A stretch of 64,000 nucleotides of DNA. It comes from Atherinomorus stipes (lineage: Eukaryota; Chordata; Actinopteri; Atheriniformes; Atherinidae). Position numbers and translations under genes: made by a program. The stretch lies in assembly GCA_023101725.1 (NCBI GenBank), contig JALJCO010009027.1, positions 62,001 through 126,000 on the forward strand. Reading direction: 5' to 3'. The notes beneath the pieces were generated by a model that had not been told where the DNA came from, made no database searches, and worked only from the letters and a program-made list of their open reading frames with translations. Each line of letters starts with the position of its first letter. Within the stretch, counting starts at the first letter, position 1. Positions 46,689-58,890 of the stretch are shown piece after piece.

Positions 46689-46690
46689 GT
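46484..46690 (+). repeat. Homopurine tract ending in a 38-bp G run
   Basis: The + strand from 46484 is almost only A and G, with increasing G, interrupted briefly near 46585-46597 and 46645. G runs uninterrupted from 46650 to 46687. GC-rich sequence (46690-46780) follows and is unlike the surrounding intron. Poly-proline frames on the minus strand are artefacts. Assembly error is a real possibility. Confidence 0.9.
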
Positions 46691-48037
46691 AATCGGATTG
46701 GGGACACCGGCAGGGAGAAGGAGGGCGGGCGGCCGTATAAGCAATCGGCCCAGCCCCACCGGGGAGGGCGGGAGTCAACGGTCTGATGAAATTATAATAC
46801 TCCATACAATAAACTTAAGCTAATAGCTTCATTTGATTTCTTTACTTGATAACAGCTGGTAGTTTGCTCCCTTCAGCCAAGATATCTAATCCACCTGCTG
46901 CCTATTTTACTGTTTGCTAAGGACACGGCTTGCATCATTAGCTGGATTTTAATAGCAGGATCATCTTTCAGCAACCAAGCCTTTGAGTTGGTCCTATCCT
47001 CAGGACTCGGGGGCTAAATAAAGATCCAAAGGAGATATTGTATTCCCTAACTTTGTCTTGGTATAGAAGTAGTTTTGAGAGTACCTGGATTGGGACTTGC
47101 ATCGTGAAATGTTTTCCAAATGGGCGCTCATTCCCAGCATCTTAAATCAGTCATCTTCATGTTTACTATCCACTATAGTTGAAACCTGTTAATTTGGCAG
47201 AAGTGGTTATCATTGTTAGTAAATGCAGAATTTGAGCTTCTCAGCTCAGAAGATGAAGTGCACATCACGAGCTGTGGAGGTGGGACAAGCTGGAGAATGA
47301 ATGGTGAGAGGCAGTGTGGATTGCGACAAAAAAAGCATCAAATCATAGCAATGAAACGTTAATCTCTAATTGTTTCACAGCAGTTATGCTCAAAGGCGCC
47401 GATGTGAGCACCCACAACCTATAGAAATGTGTAATGTTGGCAGAGTTTGTGTTAAAACAGCTGATGTTATTGTTCCGTGTAGGCTGCTGTGACCACAGCT
47501 CGGCAGAGAGTGGACGTAATTTGCCTCAGCTGCCTGCTTTTTAGACCTCAGTGGAAATGCAGAAGGCTGAAGCAATCACCAGGCTCAGTCACAGGGTGTT
47601 AAGGTTGAAAGGGTCCTAATGTTTGGGTCAAGGTAAAAATCTGCATGAACGTTGGGAAAGACGATTCATCAGAACACGATTCTACCTCCAGTTTTGTTCA
47701 CACGTGCAGTCTTGACAGGCAGCACTAATGCAGCCCACACACAGAATGCAATGTTCCTCCACTGCAGCTCGGTGAGATCTGTGGTGCTTAGATGCTCTTT
47801 GTCGTCTAGCCCTCACAGTTTGGTGGCTGTTAAATGTGATATCCTAAATGTGCCTTGTTTTCCTGCTTGGAAAATTCCTTCACAGCCTGCTATTCCCAGC
47901 CCCTAAAAAGGTGTCATTACAATGAGATACTCAGTGTTGTCCCTGTCAGCTGTGGCTGTATGGAGCTAAGAAAAGGATACAGGTTTTCTTACCTTCATCT
48001 CCATATCTGTAAGAGTAACAGAGAGTACAGGTACAAG
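46691..48037. other. Intron 2 segment, no gene seen
   Basis: Unassigned apart from the GC-rich start already noted. Confidence 0.4.
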
Positions 48038-48230
48038 TTAAAGGATAACTTTCTTTTTTTTTCAACCTGGACCTTATTTCTAGGAGTTTATACGTGCATT
48101 TACTCACCAGCAAAATTTCTGTATCACTTTGACTTCTTCGGAAGATATTTTGTTGAGTTGCCCTCCGGCGTATATCCATGTAATGGGAGAGACTGGAAAG
48201 CCTCTCTGTAAGGCATTTTCAGCAAAACTC
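48038..48230 (+). repeat. Possible TTAA-type element, left end only
   Basis: TTAAAGGATAACTTTC followed by TTTCAACCTGGACCTTATTT resembles the left end of a common fish MITE family. The matching right end was not found, so the extent is a guess. Confidence 0.35.
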
Positions 48231-48877
48231 CTTCACTTCACCAATACTTTAAGTAGAATGAACGAACGAATGCGTATTATTGTCCTTTCAGTTCAGATTT
48301 AGCTCCCCGTTAGTTATTTCGGGCTTTCTCCACACTCTACAGGTCGCGCACTGACGAAGTACACCAGCCTGACTAACGCCATGTGTGAGATACACGGCAA
48401 GTCAGTCTGGGTTCCTTCCGTTGGAGACTGATTTCCAATGCAAGACGAGAGGCGGGACTAACAGGAACAAACTGAACCAGCGAGAACCAACCAGAGAAAT
48501 ACGGGAGTGTTTCTCTGATTGGTTAAAGCGGGATTCTCGGGTGAGAGCGGGCGGTCAGTCGGGTCCCGAGCTCCTCCCGCAGATGTCCAGAATCACTCAC
48601 AGAGTCGGCCTATTGGCCTACAAACTTATTGTCTCAGCATGAGCTGTTGGTTTTCATTAACATTCCTGTCATGATTTCATCCATCAGCATTATTCAACTA
48701 AAAAAGCACTCAGAGAGCACAGACCCCCCCACCCAAAAGACACACACACACCACCACCAACAATATGTCCCTATTGCCCGATGAACGGTTCTTTAAAAAA
48801 AATCTGTGACAACCCATCAATAAGCCACATCATTGTTCCAGCCACAGTGTTTAACGTGTGTGAAAAAAGTAGCGGCT
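48231..48877. other. Intron 2 segment, no gene seen
   Basis: 48300-48640 is GC-richer with several CpGs (e.g. GGTCGCGCACTGACG) and holds an 85-codon frame without recognisable domain. It is unassigned. Confidence 0.35.
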
Positions 48878-49331
48878 TTTAGGAGTGTAAGTCGCCTGTT
48901 TTATCACGATAAATTGTTATCAAATCGCTGTCCACTGTATTTATATGTTTGGTGATATCTCAAATTCAGTCATGATACGATTTTGATTAGATTTTATCTA
49001 CCCATCAATCGATATGAAATGATATTTTACAAGTAATAAACAATTTTTCAAGTAATAAACAAGTGTATTGTTCTCTTAACATAACTGTAAACTCCTACGT
49101 ACTTGAAACTACACATGCAGTACAATCTCCCCGTGTCATATCTATCCACTGCACAACTACAAACATGAATTTTGTTGTGAAAATGTTGTCGGAAGAACTT
49201 CAAAATAAATTTTTTTTCATAATAAAAGTGGGTTCCATATTAATCAATTTTAGGATTTTAGATCGATTTAGGGTCGATACATTAATTTATATTGATGTGT
49301 CGATCGTAAATTGATGTATTGTTACAACCCT
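48878..49331. mobile_element. Possible hAT-like element (TACAACCCTG end)
   Basis: The right end reads GTATTGTTACAACCCTG, preceded by CGATACATTAATTTATATTG-like palindromic words, typical of a fish hAT MITE. The left end, perhaps TAGGAGTGTAA at about 48878, matches only weakly and the flanks do not give a clear duplication. Confidence 0.4.
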
Positions 49332-49359
49332 GGAGGTTTGTAGCCCCGGATTTATGGTA

Positions 49360-49626
49360 GTAATTTTCACAATTGAGAAAATACATGTGAATATTTACAA
49401 GTCAGACAACACCAGCAAAATACACAACTTGGTAAATACTAGTAAATTTCACAATTGCAAAAATACAATATTACAAGTTAGAAAATACAGGGTAATTTAT
49501 ACTAGTCAGACAGCACAAGCAAATACACAAGTCAGAAAATATGAGTAAATTTCATAAGTGAGAAAATACATGTGAATTGTACAAGTCAGATATTACAGGT
49601 AAATCATACATGTTAAAAAATGCAAG
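49360..49626. repeat. Imperfect minisatellite (TCAGAAAATACA... units)
   Basis: A unit of roughly 35-40 bp built from AGTCAGAAAATACA and GTAAATTTCACAAGT is repeated about six to seven times with drift. Ends at the boundary of the next element. Confidence 0.65.
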
Positions 49627-50131
49627 TACCATATTTTCTGGACTATAAGTCACACTTTTTTTCATAGTTTGGTGGCTTGTGCAACTGTATTCCAGTGCAT
49701 CTTACATCTCAAAATGTATACAATTTATCATATTTTAAGTATCAATTCATATTGACTGACATGAGCCAAGGAGTAAATATTACAATTATATTCTGCTCCA
49801 AGGGCAAAAATTCCAAAATAGCCTTATCTTGGTGAGAGGAGTTCATTTTGGACATCTGGCTGTTCTGTCTGTGCGATGGAACAAATCCTCCAAAAACATA
49901 TTTATCCTTCATAGTTATGATGTTTATGATCATTTACAAGCATTACCTTTGAAAATGGACTGATTCGGGTCATTTTTAGATATGACAAATCCAAAAATCA
50001 CCCTATTTTAAATTAATAGATACGATATATAGTTCGGTGTGACTTATATATGTTTTTTTTCCTGTTCGTGATGCGTTTTTTGACTGATGCGACTTATACT
50101 CAGGAGCAACTTATAGTCCGGAAAATACAGT
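49627..50131 (+). mobile_element. CCGGACTATAAGT-type element, intact copy
   Basis: Inverted ends: ACCATATTTTCTGGACTATA at the left, and the complement of TACTGTATTTTCCGGACTAT at the right. TA at both tips would fit a Tc1/mariner-type target duplication, but the superfamily is not certain. Inner GCGACTTATACTC words repeat near both ends. Non-coding, 505 bp. Related broken copy at 41962-43405. Confidence 0.75.
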
Positions 50132-51864
50132 AAGTATTTTCTGATCAGCAGAATTAGCTCATACTTGCAGACCTGTAGTTGTTATACTGACATATGATAC
50201 ATGATACAAATTAGAGGACTTATGTCCCTGTCCTAGCTCCATACTTAGTTTTATGTGTGCTGTTTGTGTATTATAATTGATGTAGCAGCTGCAGCCTCAA
50301 TACTATTGCTCTTCACGCTAAATGTTATCGCTAATTACCCGACAGTCGATTTTTAAAAGGTGCAAATGACGGCCTGCGCCTTTTTTCTTATTCATTGCCA
50401 TTTCTAATATGATGTCATGGATATCAAGAGCTAAATTCCTCTTCAGTCAGGGTCAGACACCTCACCCTGCTGCGCCTGTGCTCTGTCAATATTCATCACA
50501 CTTTGCAGCCGTAGATAAACGCATTCTCCATGCATCCTGTTGTGCTCTCTGTTGAACAGCGTCTAATTTGTACGTGGAGGGGGAAAGGTGCAGCTTTCAG
50601 GAGTTTTCAAGCACACACGAGTTCAGAGAAAGAGGACTACCAGCTGACCGCAAACTGCAGTTTTGGATCTTTTCAGTTACATGGTGATCAAGTATACACA
50701 CCTTGTCAGGTTGTTTGGAAGTGCAGCTTTCATTTTCTGCAGTGAAGAGTCAGAGGGTTACTCTGGGACTCGTATTGTAACGTTTAAAAAAAAAAGCCGA
50801 TGTCTAAACTTGTCTCGGTAAACCTGCAGTTTAGTGAAGAAAGTGTGCTTGTGTGCAAGTCGGAACTCTGTGTGTGTCTGTGCGATGTTTGGGTTACCGT
50901 ACTACTGTCAAGACGCCGCGCTCCCCTTCTGAATTATGCATCTCTCGTTCAAAGAAAGAATGAAGAATAGTGTGAGAGGGAGAAGATGGAGGAGAGGGAA
51001 GCAGACCTAAGATAAATGACAACAGCACAAAAGCATCTCAATAGACTGGTACCACACACACACACACGTTGGCGCACTAAAACACACACAGGAGTGCTAG
51101 ACGGTGATGAGAGAGAAGAAAAATGGGTTGATTAGTTTTCGGATGGAATAGGGAAGTGTGTATGTTTGTTTGTGAGGTTGTGTGTGTGTTGATGCTTATG
51201 TAAAGGTTGCTGGAGTTGTACCAGCATGCAGTAGCATTTGACTAAAACAAGGTGGCACTGTTCATCCTCTTACAGTAACAGGTCGAGCCCACATGAAGCT
51301 GATGGGTGCATCTAAAGCAGCTCTGTTTTTGTGATGCATTTCTTTTTTTTTTTAATGGCTTTATATAATGTGTGAACATCCCTGGTTGCAGATACTATTT
51401 GTGCATGTCCTCTCTTGTGTGTTCCACAAAAGAGAAGCAACATTTGACTAATTTATTCTTTGCAAGCACATCAATAATTAAAAAACGTCATCTGGTCCAT
51501 CTGTGAGCTGCAGCATGTAAACTTCATCTACTGTTTGCAGCAACTGGATAATTTCACATCCTGCTTGTTAATAAATTCAGCAATAATCACTGTGATCCGT
51601 GCAACTTGTGTAAATGAAGTGTCAGTGCTAGGAATCATAATTTGTTGTTTTATTGATCCCAGTAAAGAAACGCTGTTTGCTTTTGCCTCCCCAGAGAGGA
51701 GGGTCATGAGTCAGGCTTGGTTACAGCAGCCTTGAAGCTGCAGGGTTTTAGATAAGGGAAGTGTGAGGTTGGCTACAATGCTGCCTTTTAAAGGGGGGAC
51801 TCATCCCCTTACTGTATCGATTGTACTTTATTTTATATCCTCAAGCCAATTTATTATGTACAGC
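50132..51864. other. Intron 2 segment, no gene seen
   Basis: Unassigned. Short CA repeat near 51053-51066. 50420-50760 is repeat-poor. Confidence 0.4.
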
Positions 51865-52257
51865 TGCTCTACTGTTTAATATAAATATCTAATCAGCCAA
51901 TCACATGGAAGCAATTCAATGCATTTAGACATGTAGACATGGTCAAGATGACGTGCTGATTTTCAAACTGAGCATCAGAATGAGTAGAAAAGGGATTTAC
52001 GTGACTTTGAATGTGGGTTGGTTGTTGGTCTGAGTGTTTCAGAAACTGCTGATCTACTGGGATTTTCACATGCAACCATCTCTAGGGTTTACTGAGAAAA
52101 AAGAAAATCCAGCGAGCAGTAGCTGTCTGGACCAAAATACCTTGCTGGATGTCAACAACAACTGGTTGGAGATGATGGAAAAATAAATGGAAGTGAAATA
52201 ACTAGTTTCAACCAACCGTGCAGAAAAGTATCTTTGAACAAACAAAACTGTCCTGAA
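51865..52257 (+). pseudogene. Tc1-like transposon fragment with transposase N-terminal relic
   Basis: Same subfamily as 1870-4455. Landmarks in order are AATCAGCCAATCACATGG, ACATGTAGACATGGTCAAGA, CTGAGCATCAGAATGAG, ACTGCTGATCTACTGGGATT and CATCTCTAGGGTTTACTGAG. The helix-turn-helix region is still recognisable, but frameshifts and stops occur. The rest of the element is missing after about 52257. Confidence 0.8.
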
Positions 52258-52430
52258 CACATTAGAGCACCTTTCCCATGAACAATGGACCAAAATACCT
52301 GTCAACAGGTGTAGAAGTCTTTTGAACATTAGAGAAAAACACTCAGTTTGAGGGATTGGCTTAAAGTGTTGTTGAACAAAATTTTAGCTTTGGAACCCCA
52401 TCATGCTTGTTTACTTGTTTTATTACTCGT
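52258..52430 (+). repeat. Dispersed repeat, copy 2 (partner of 112-290)
   Basis: Shares GACCAAAATACCTGTCAACA, AGAAGTCTTTTGAACATTA and CCCATCATGCTTGTTTACTT with the complement of 112-290. It directly abuts the Tc1-like fragment. Family not identified. Confidence 0.6.
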
Positions 52431-53134
52431 AAATACTTTGTTTAGCCCCAAAGGGATTCTGAAAGCATTTATGGAGGTAAAAAAGTGACTGAGTTTTGCT
52501 TTAAAGTGGCTGTTAAGCGGTTCATTTCTATCAGCAACTGGGATGCCTACCCTCCCTAAATGAGTTAACCCACTTTGGATACAACTGGTTTGGTTCTACA
52601 GATCTTTCTTGACATTTCCACTTAATCTTATTTGAGAAAGGGAAAAAAAAGTTCTTGAAAGTTGAAATGGTGAGAGCAGAACTAGTAAGTCACATGAGAC
52701 ATTAAGGCTCTTGACAGATGGCAATAATAAGTCCTATTCTCAGCAGCAGGTACTCGGCGTCAGATGGCATATACTGGCATTATTTGTAAAAAAATACCAC
52801 CAATTTCAGGTTCAGTTGGGCAAGATGGAGCAGTTTTTGAGGGTGATTTTTTTTATTGGTTTAGCGATCAACATGTTAATGGCATCAATCCAAATTGGAT
52901 ATAGAGGGAGATATAGAGCAAACATTGATAAAATAATAATTTTTTAAGACATACTTTAAAAACAATGTGAGAAATTGTTTACAACTGATTTGCCCTCACC
53001 AAAGTATCTTATTTAATAAGGAAAATCATTTTTATTTCCAAAGGTGTGAGGTTTGACTATGATAAATACAAATAGACATTTACATTATATTAAAGTCTTA
53101 GGCTTATTATACCGAGTGTGACACACTATTTCTG
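52431..53134. other. Intron 2 segment, no gene seen
   Basis: Unassigned AT-rich sequence. Confidence 0.4.
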
Positions 53135-54124
53135 TTAAAAGGTGCATTGCGCAAGTTTAAATGTTAAATACTATTCTTTTCTTTCCTCCACATGCTCTCA
53201 CAATTGCCTGATGTGTAGAATGAGCTGATCTTTCTTCACTGTGGTGGTTTCTTAATACTGTTCCTAAATGCTCAATGCGAGAAATTCGGGTATGAAGCCT
53301 CAAGGGGGCGCTTGTGGGGGAGACGAGCTGCGTGATCTCGTTCTCTGTCTGTGCCAGTGTGGTGTATTCCACCACTGCAGGTCCGCGCATGTTAAGCATC
53401 CTGCTAAAGATTGGAGAGCAGGTGCCTCTCAAATCCCAACTCAGACTCCAGTAAGACAAAGAAGAAAAGTTTTGTCTTGTGATACGGAGAGAACCAAACT
53501 GGAGTCTGACTGGTCCCTAAGGCAGGGGGGCCTTTTTTGGCACAACACCGGCACCAGAGTAAGATGGGCGTAAACAACCGAGCAGCTGTTTTTCTTTTTT
53601 TTTTAATTGGAGGGAGGTCCGATCCAGTCTGGGAATAAAACGGGACCCACAGTTGGCTTTCTTCTCCCTAACAAGGTAAATGTGATGTATGATGGAAATA
53701 AGGATACATAATAATGCAATGGTAAGTTTTTAGCATGGAAATGCAGCAGTCTGACAGCCATATGACTGTTCCTGGGAACAAGATACACTGTAGCCATTTG
53801 TTAAATGTAGTTTATGCAGTATTTTTATAAGGTAATCATGGTCTCAACCTGTGAATTTAGATATTTGAACTACAAGCCAGCGTTAGCCTGTTGTTACCGT
53901 TAGCACAGTCCGTCAGTTTACTCTATGATCAAACTGTAAACAACTTGCAGATTTATAACTATTACTTCAGACTGGGCTCAGACTGAGTGCAATTTGGGTT
54001 AAATTAGAGACCAACGCAGTCGAAGCAGCTCATGCGTGTGCAGGACATTAGCGTCACTTCCACATGTCGCCAGAGGGGGCGAACTTCTGGAAAAAAGCTA
54101 GAACTTGCGCTGTACTTCTTTTAA
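53135..54124. mobile_element. Putative TTAA-flanked element, 990 bp
   Basis: TTAAAAGGTGCATTGCGCAA at the left and the complement of TTAAAAGAAGTACAGCGCAA at the right form imperfect terminal repeats bounded by TTAA. GAGGGGGCG-type words occur near both ends (53302, 54071). No transposase frame is recognisable, and a nested insertion is possible. Confidence 0.5.
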
Positions 54125-55984
54125 AGAACAGATGGTTGTTCATTTAAATGTCTGAGCTCAGGACCTGCTTTATGTGGTTTAATATGAATGGGAGTTTTAA
54201 ATCAGCATTTGATATTGTTTCATACAGATATGATCAAAAATTGAATTATTATCTTTTGAGTTTGTATCATATCCCATCCTAATATCCCATAATCTGACTT
54301 GTCATTTAAACCCCTTGTAGTTTTCATTTCTTCCATTGTCCAGTAACACAACCAAAGAGGCCTGTATTAAAGCTGAACTCTGGCAGATATTTACACTTTG
54401 GCGCCCCTAACAAAGGTTAATTTGACATCTGTCTTCCATCCTGTAGCTTCTCTGAGCTCATTCTGATGATATCATCTTGTGTTTCTCTGTTGAATCAGCT
54501 GTGGTATTTGTTCAAAATAGCCATTGTGTTAATATCCAGTTGCTGGTTTGCGATGCGGTGCTTTAAAGTGAAGCACAGCTGTTAAGTGATGCACCGGGCT
54601 GGAACACGAAGTTGGTAAATGCTGTTTCTCAGTGTCAGGATGCTTCAGGGCAGCGGCACCTTCAGGAATTTGTGTGATGAAATGTCATTGTGCCATCAAA
54701 ATGAGTCAAAGCGCAGACTTTTTAAGTGGGGAAACTTTCACAGTGTTGCTTTAAATTTAACTTTCATGCCAAAAATGGGATTCCTTAGTCACAACGTAAC
54801 TGTGAAGGCTGATGAAAAACCCTTAATATGTATTCCTAAAAGCCCCAGGACAACCTAATTGTATGTGTGATGTTCACAAGATCACCCTTTTTTCTTGTCT
54901 TTCTCTATTCTGTGAGGATTTCTGGTCTAATTTCAAGTTATCTAAACCTGCATCAGCAATGAAGAAAAGTGACATGATTCCAGTACATATTAAAGTACTT
55001 GGGAGTGTTTAATCTGAGAATTTATGTGGTTTGTTGCAGGATGCCAGATATATTCCACCATCCCATAATTCTGTACCTTGAGGCGTTGTGTATGGGTGAG
55101 AATGCACAGACAGAATGTTTATCTCTATCTATGCTTCATGCGTGGTTTTGAATATTGCTTTCATGTATGTCGCGGTTAATCGCTTTGGCTATGCAACACA
55201 TGCACAGTCCTCCCAGCGAGTCTGGTCACGTTGGATATACACGCGGTGTCATGATGGAAAGAAGATCATAACATGACAGTATAAAGGCAGGATTCAGCTA
55301 TTTGTATTTGCCACGCGGTATCAGTTCGTGTTTATGAGTGTGTTTGTGTGTGTTATGGAAATGAGACAAAGGGGTCACATTATTCAGCAGCGGTTGACAT
55401 GCAGCCTCCCCAGGTCCATATCAATATCCCTCCATGGACGCAGCGGGGAAAATAAGGCAATTTGTTTCCTTGAATACTAATCACAGTCAGGAAGGACTGA
55501 AAGAACAGTGTGTGTTTAAGTAAGCCCTCTGGGAAGAATGCAAGGTGTTTTTCTTTAAAAAGAAAGGGGCAGAGGGTCCTCCAAGAGCACGTGTTGATGC
55601 TGTATTTAAAGGACTGAATTTCAAACCAATGTGTGCATTTTCCAGCATTTTTTAAATATTAATGTGCTCTGTTGTGAATGAAGAGGCTGGCAGATAGTTT
55701 TAACTAGATCTTGGAAGATATAATCTAAGAGCTGTCATGGCTTGACTGTAACTTTTAAGCTTGTTAAACTAACATGTATTAATTTTAAAGGGATGCCATG
55801 TTACTTTTGACCCAAATATTAACCTAATGTAAGTAATAATAGATGATTTCTGGATTCAGTATAAAGCTCTTGACGCATGTCGTTTCTCCAAGGGGGCTGC
55901 CCTCCTCAAAAACCAGACATTGTAACTTTAGAGGAGCGGATCCATCTATCTTTGAATCATGTGACCTGGAGCACTTTGTTTTAT
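54125..55984. other. Intron 2 segment, no gene seen
   Basis: Unassigned. 54900-55560 looks single-copy. Confidence 0.4.
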
Positions 55985-56900
55985 GGCTCAATAGGCGCTT
56001 TCGGACTGTAGGAACTTTTTGGAGTTCCTGTAACCTTTTTGGGAAACAGGCTGTTTTTGACGCATTCGGACACATAGGAAACAGGGACCACGGCCCTCAG
56101 TTCCCTTTAACCTTTTTAGCTCCTCCTGCGAGGCAGGGTCTTATCAGGCTTCCATAGTAACTGAAATACGTAGGTGTTTGGTGATTGGTAGAACTGGCAA
56201 GCCTCGCCCCTTGTGTGATCTCCGCTTCGTCTGGCCCCGCCATATTTAAAAAGTCTCACAGTTGTCCCAACTGTTTCCCGACATTGTTATAAGGACAAGA
56301 AGTATTACAATAGGAGTGTACCAATTCATTATTAAATCAATGCATCACAATGGTGCACGTCCAGAATCGATAACTATTTTGAAATGTCCAAAAGCAATTA
56401 TTTTCATACTAATGGCCCAAATACAGCTGCAAAGTGTGGCAGTGGAACCTGGATCTGCTGCCTGGACACTTTAGTGGACAGACCCCAGTCCGTCCACTAA
56501 AGTGTCCAGGCACACTTCCAACGAAAGGTTAATAAGACGTTACGTGATACATATGACCGTGATGAGGGAAAGCTGGTAAGTTAGTTTTTTTTAATAGCTT
56601 TGAATAAAAGAGACGGGAAACCTAAATACAGTTGGGAATTGTGTCAGTACAATCTGCGCCTGCCGCCCGGATACTTTAGTGGACGAACCCCATCCATCCA
56701 CTAAAGTGTCCAGGTGCACTTCCAACTAAATGTAGACAAGATGTTTGTAGGGCAGCGTTCCAATGGGGGGCTGTTTTTGATGCATTCGGGGCTGTTCCGT
56801 TACATGATACAAATGACCGTGATGGTGGAAAGCTATTAAGCTAGCTTTTATGATAGCTTTGAATAAAAGACGAGAAAACTCAGTTTTGCATTAGATCTGC
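55985..56900. repeat. Repeat-derived block with tandem duplication and hairpins
   Basis: A perfect 21-bp inverted repeat (56459-56479 with 56492-56512; stem CCTGGACACTTTAGTGGAC) recurs imperfectly at 56666-56683 with 56697-56714. The segment after each hairpin is duplicated too (ATGACCGTGATG, GATAGCTTTGAATAAAAGA). CTGTTTTTGACGCATTCGG at 56050 recurs at 56770. Probably a decayed transposon with internal duplication; class unknown. Confidence 0.65.
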
Positions 56901-58742
56901 GGGGATATAAATTTGTTACTGTCGCAGACCATTGCGTCAAACATGGTCCCTATCAAGGTCATCCCTCATGTGCAAACGCAAACTGATGGGGAAGGGTAGT
57001 TCTTATGACTAAACTCCGTGTGTGAAGATGTGTGAGGACTGTGGTGCGCTTCTGTCTGTTTTGAAAAGGCATTGCTCCTGTTTTACCACCTGGAAGCAAT
57101 GTATCATTCCGATGCTGGTGAGAAACTAGTTCCCTTAAAATGTAATGTGTAATTTGTGATGCAAGGTAAGTTTTATTTGTAACATTATTTTTTTAACATG
57201 ACATTTACACATATAAGCTTGTGTTATAACTGATTTACCTCTGGTGTTCTGTGGAGTGGGTACTATTGTTATTAATGACAGGCTAGCAGATTCTATTGAC
57301 TTATGCTAGCATTAGCATCTGGGACCACCAGTAACAAGAATATGAGATGAAATAAGATGAAACTGTCTCCAGGGGTAAGTTGGACCCTGGGTCACTTGAA
57401 AATGAGGCCCTATGTCTAAAATCCTGAAGTTCCCCTTTCATGTATTAAAGCACTTTATTTGTCCACTGTCTGTTTTCGACTCAGGCTCTTGTTTTACGAA
57501 ATGTCAGTGCACCCATTTTAACAGCCCAGTCTGCTCTCTTGACTTCAGTTTGACTTTTGTAAGCACCAGCATATTCTCTCTTCCAACTCTTCACACTCCT
57601 AAAACTTGATAAGGAGTGCTTGCTTCTTCGTTTTAATGCATTGAGGACTTTTTGTGGCTGTTTTCTAATGTTGTAAGATACTAGGGATAGAGTGATTTTC
57701 AATTGGATCGTCTATTGGCGATTGGTGAAGAGGATCATGATCTTTTTTTTTCAAATGGTGATCTTTGATTTATTTAAGATGTTAATTTAAAGATCTCTAG
57801 AACTGCGCTCTACTGTGTCGGCTACTTCAAATGTTTGTTTTTTTTGTGGAGCGAAAAACCATGCCTGCATAGCCCTTTCATCTGCGCAACTGAGGACAGA
57901 ACATTAAACTCTTAATTACACGTGTTGTCTCTTTTTCCTTCTCACTTTTTTTTCGGAGGTGTGCGCCGCAGACGCAGGCTCTCTTTGCCTCCTCTGTTCT
58001 TCATCTTCTTGCTTGTTTCCCAAACACTTCACTGCGCCACATGTGGTCTGCTATATTATCTTTCTTTTCAGTCACAAAGAAATAATCCACACATATATTT
58101 GAACAACAATAACTTTGTTAAATTGAGACATCAGCGTAAGTGAAATACTCCTCACAAATAACCAAACCAAAATTCATTTTTGAGCCATAGACACTTTTTT
58201 ATACAGACTAAATAAATGACTAAGTTACTGCTTACAGCTTCCAACATAATTGTTACTTCAAACAAGGAGCCTATAGCAGAAATTATTCGCCAAGAGGAGA
58301 CAGATGTGGTGCAAAGCCACCAGGCAAGTTTGGTTTTTTTGTCTTCTTTCTGATGATGGCGTCACCATGCACAGCTTCTCAGACCATCGGATCACTTATC
58401 GGCGATTGACAGTGGCTGATTTCACATCATCACAAGCTGCTGATCAGCATTGTGCAGGCTGTAGATGTATAACACTGACAGTTTGCAAATCAAGTTTCAG
58501 GGGAAATAGGCTCAGAACTTTCTCATATTTTTGTTTTCTATCTTTTTATATTTTTAGCCATTGTTTAGCAAGGCTTAGTCACCAAAACTGCATATTTCAG
58601 GTGGAGAAAACAATGTTTTGGATACAAGTGCACTTTATTCAAGGAGTGGATGTGGCCATCATGAAGTCACCAAATTGTTTGTGAACTTCTGTTTTTAAGA
58701 CCATATCTGAGCAACCGATAGGAGTTGAAGATTGGTACTTAA

Positions 58743-58745
<3 letters not shown>
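56901..58745. other. Intron 2 segment with one possible hAT-like end
   Basis: At about 57684 TAGGGATAGAGTGATTTTC begins a sequence with GGCGATTGG words, like the left end of another hAT-type repeat. No matching right end was found. The rest is unassigned. Confidence 0.35.

Positions 58746-58777
<32 letters not shown>
58746..58777 (+). repeat. Poly-A run, 32 bp
   Basis: Uninterrupted A run just before the dispersed repeat at 58778. Length may be uncertain. Confidence 0.9.
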
Positions 58778-58778
<1 letters not shown>

Positions 58779-58890
58779 GTTTCTGACTCATTTTAATGGC
58801 ACAGTGACATTTATTATGCACATTCTGGAGATTTCGTTGCCCTGCAGTTTCCCAAAGCTGAAAAAAAACACACTTTACAAGATCTCACAA
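58778..58890 (+). repeat. Dispersed repeat shared with 36872-36995
   Basis: GTTTCTGACTCATTTTAATG and ATTATGCACATTCTGGAG align with 36890-36950. A TTAA-type end (ATGTCCCTTTAA) lies downstream at about 58980-58992, parallel to the other copy. Confidence 0.5.

Noticed and set aside
46364..46805. Poly-proline frames on the minus strand
   Set aside because: Direct translation of the poly-G/homopurine tract in several frames.
57684..57780. Complete hAT-like element starting TAGGGATAGAGTG
   Set aside because: No right terminal repeat or matching flank was found, so only a possible end is mentioned.
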